Origin: Hymenochaete sp. R1
Lineage: Eukaryota; Basidiomycota; Agaricomycetes; Hymenochaetales; Hymenochaetaceae
NCBI GenBank assembly: GCA_019400425.1
Contig: JAFREE010000267.1
Coordinates: 1-20,637 of the forward strand
Direction of reading: 5' to 3'
Length of the DNA stretch: 20,637 nucleotides
The notes under the pieces were generated by a model. It made no database searches, had not been told where the DNA came from, and saw only the letters and a list, made by a program, of their open reading frames with translations. How positions within the stretch are numbered: the first letter of the stretch is position 1; each line of letters starts with the position of its first letter. A program made the position numbers and the translations under genes. Positions 18,244 through 20,637 of the stretch are shown piece by piece.

Positions 18244-18453
18244 CCTCTTATCACTACAAAGTTTTCCGCTAGTTGTGTGGAGGAAGGAAGGTGATGTAGG
18301 AACGCCTCCGAAACTGAAGGTGAAAAAAAGAGCGAAGAATCGATGGCTTGATTCTGCTCGTTCTGTTGTACACGCATGAGCATGTACATATCAGAGATGC
18401 TACGCTGTCATTTTTAGTGTACAAGCATCTTTTTTGTTTTGATCCGCTAAACT
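18244..18453. other. Convergent 3' interval of DUS3 and threonine synthase
   Basis: 210 bp separate the two stop codons. T-rich and A-rich words on both strands (for example ATCTTTTTTGTTTT near 18427) could act as 3' processing signals. The transcripts may overlap at their ends. No gene is seen. Confidence 0.6.
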
Positions 18454-20457
18454 CTACACCGCCGCCTGACCTTCCCCCTCCCTCCTTTTCTGCGCAACAC
18501 CCTCAATGACACTCATCACCTCCCCAACATCCGCTCTCTCCACCACTACGACCCTCCTTTCCCTATCCAGTAACCCCTTGAATTCCTCCGGGAGCACGTC
18601 CCTTTCAAAGTTAAACGAAGGGGCGGAGGAGAGTGCAGCTGTGACGGCTTCTGAGAACTTGGCTGGGTGGGCCGTCGAGAGTACGACCTGCACCGTGGTC
18701 GAAGAGCTATGGTAAAGCGTTAATACGATAAAAGAGAAAGTGGTATGGTGGTTTAGAAAGAGAGTTGCGACATACTTCATGGGAGCGATGAGTTCCGACG
18801 CCGCGAATCCGACGGCTGTGTGCGGGTCTGCGATATACGACGGGTCGCCCTTGTAGAAGTCCTGGATCGTCTTGCTTGTCTGTTAAAATAAAAATCCAGC
18901 GCCATAAGTTCAGTTTTTTTTTTTCAAAAAAATGAAGGAATGAATGTAAGAGCACTCACAAGGTCGTCCGAAACCCTCTCTGCCACGAAGTCCCTCCTCG
19001 CAAGCTCCAGAACGTCCGTAGGCACCTCAACTCTCCCATCCGCCTTCACCAGCCCCATCCACCCCTTTATCATCTCGCACGCCTTCTTCCTATCCGCCGC
19101 CCCACCAGACTCATACGCAAGATACCAAAGAAGCCTCTCAAAGTTACTGGACACCAGAATATCCATCGCAGGGCTCAACGTCGCTTGCACGCCCCCATCC
19201 GCGTCAGCGCTCCTGCCTGCTTTAGACGCAGCAACCGAATCCGCCTGTCGTCCATCTGACGCGCCGTTCACAGGCTCCGTCACGCCCTCACCAGGAAAAT
19301 CCGACCCCGACCCCTTCGCAGACCGTTTCTCGTACCTCCCGCTCCGCCAAAACCGCGTCAGGATATCGTTCGCGTTGGTCGCGATGACGAGCTTGACGCT
19401 CGGGAGGCCCATGCGTTTAGCGTAGTATCCAGCGAGGATATCCCCGAAGTTGCCTGTTGGGACGACGAATTGGAGTTCGGGAGTGGAGGAGGGTGAGGTT
19501 GTGGAGAGTTGGCGTTGGGCGTGGAAGTAGGCGAGGAAGTAGTAGACTGTTTGGGCGAGGATTCGGGCCCAGTTGATGGAGTTGATGGCTCCCAGACGAT
19601 GGGTTGCGTTGAATTCGGTGTCAGCAAAGAGGGCTTTGACGATATCCTGAGATATGCACACGAAATTAGCAGAGACAACGAAACGAATGAGATGTAAAAC
19701 GAACCTGACAATCGTCGAAGGTCCCCTTGACGGCGAGGTTGTGGACATTGGCATCCGTCACGGTCGTCATCTGCGCTTCCTGAATGGGAGAAACGCGTCC
19801 TTTAGGATGCAAAATAAATATCGAGATGTCCGCCTTCCCGCGAAGACCGTAGATTGCTGCACTGTATGTATGGGAACGCATATAGTCAGAGAACACGTCG
19901 TTAAAAAACCATACGAAGAGGCTCACCTTCCCGTATCACCACTAGTCGCTCCTACAACCGTAAGCTTTTCCCTCTCTTCTCCTTCCTTCTTCTTCTCGTT
20001 CCTTCTGAGCAAGAAAAATTCGAACAGGTTCCCTAGTAGTTGCAGCGCAACATCCTTGAAAGCAAATGTCGGGCCATGGAACAGCTCCAGCACGAACAAC
20101 TTCTCGTTGATTTTTTTCAAAGGCGTGACTTCCGGATGCCTGAATGATCCGTATGATTTGTCGATAAGTGCGCGAAGTTCGCTAGGAGAAATTTCATCTT
20201 CAGATATAAAAAGCGAAAGGACCTCGAAAGAGAGCTCCTGGAAGGATTTCGACACCCATCTCGTCTTCCAGTCTTCTGGTAGTGATGGTATGTACGCGGG
20301 AATGTATAAACCGCCGTCGGGGGCTAAGCCTGTGAGTACTGTCTGGAGGGTATGTACGTGAGTGGTTTGAGGTGAGATGTGCGCGCTGGCAAAAGCGTGA
20401 ATTAACCTCTTCGAAGGAAAGTTCCCGGTCGCCGCCTCTGGTCGAAAAGTACTTCAT
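18454..20457 (-). CDS. THR4: Threonine synthase
   Basis: This PLP enzyme converts O-phospho-L-homoserine to threonine, the last step of threonine synthesis, in the cytosol. Six exons on the minus strand: 20457-20407, 20342-19927, 19861-19705, 19646-18960, 18879-18776 and 18706-18454; 1668 nt, 555 aa. The N-terminus MKYFSTRGGDRELSFEE followed by TVLTGLAPDGGLYIP is characteristic. FHGPTFAFKDVALQ carries the PLP-binding lysine (K113). GATSGDTG (148-155) and TGNFGDILAG (272-281) bind the cofactor and its phosphate. NSINWARILAQ, ATLSPAMDILVSSNFERLLWYLA, ADPHTAVG, LSTAHPAKF and the FERDVLPEEF tail follow the fungal long-form family. It is about 40 residues longer than yeast Thr4 because of a low-complexity stretch at about 316-360. 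That stretch contains good splice signals (GTGAGG from 19291, CTGAC branch, AG at 19184); splicing it out would give 519 aa. Introns are 58-80 bp. Confidence 0.97.
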
Positions 20458-20637
20458 TCTCTTGTACTTTCTTACGTTGAATATTTCCGACAATTTGGGA
20501 GGAGGAGGATTTTGTGCAGTCAAGCTAAAAAGACGGGTTGGTGGCAGCACAAACTTGAAGTAGGGGCGGTCAAAGTTGTGGGAACCACCACCAGAACCAC
20601 CTCAAGACGCGCGCATTTCCTTTTTGGTCGAGCTCAA
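20458..20637 (-). promoter_or_regulatory. Upstream region of threonine synthase
   Basis: This 180-bp upstream stretch runs to the window end. I see no TGACTCA site of the kind bound by Gcn4-type regulators in these bases, and no clear TATA box. No other gene is visible. Confidence 0.4.

Overview
The window looks like nuclear DNA of a filamentous basidiomycete, most likely an Agaricomycete. The four recognisable housekeeping genes are split by many short introns (51-147 bp, GT...AG, often with a CTRAY-type branch site). Their proteins match fungal housekeeping families but carry low-complexity insertions. There are no bacterial operons, rRNAs or tRNAs, no CRISPR array and no complete transposon that I can see. 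All exon joins below were placed by hand from reading frame, splice sites and family motifs; each assembled coding length of the spliced genes divides by three.

Region 1 (1-3.9 kb) is a tandem cluster of one small, unrecognised protein family: three copies (139-593, 1079-1522, 3054-3488) and one decayed copy (1989-2378). All are on the plus strand. They share a charged helical N-terminal half, a GW(K/Q) motif, a (P/G/D)W(L/S) motif, a V(E/Q)D(L/V)T-like motif and usually a C-terminal GxKxW...W segment. The decayed copy keeps one frame over about 130 codons but has three nonsense codons. The first copy appears to have lost one base just after its start codon, or else begins in an exon outside the window.

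Region 2 (4.1-5.9 kb) is the AP-1 clathrin adaptor mu subunit in seven exons.

Region 3 (5.9-12.5 kb) is unusual: about 3.4 kb, and later 0.7 kb, of non-coding DNA packed with short tandem repeats, mostly of 6-bp period. Between them lies a serine-rich, low-complexity orphan gene (9320-11758) with one intron. The same 6-bp expansions occur inside coding exons, where they give dipeptide repeats.

Region 4 (12.5-20.5 kb) is dense housekeeping. RRP9 (U3 snoRNP WD40 protein, minus) and DUS3 (tRNA dihydrouridine synthase 3, plus, 13 exons) are divergent from a 234-bp shared interval. DUS3 converges on threonine synthase (minus, 6 exons) with about 210 bp between the stops. RRP9 and DUS3 both act in RNA maturation. 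AP-1 mu (membrane traffic) and threonine synthase (amino-acid synthesis) have no evident functional link to their neighbours. The most interesting items are the tandem family with its dead copy, the hexanucleotide repeat field with its coding counterparts, and a likely unrecognised in-frame intron in threonine synthase.
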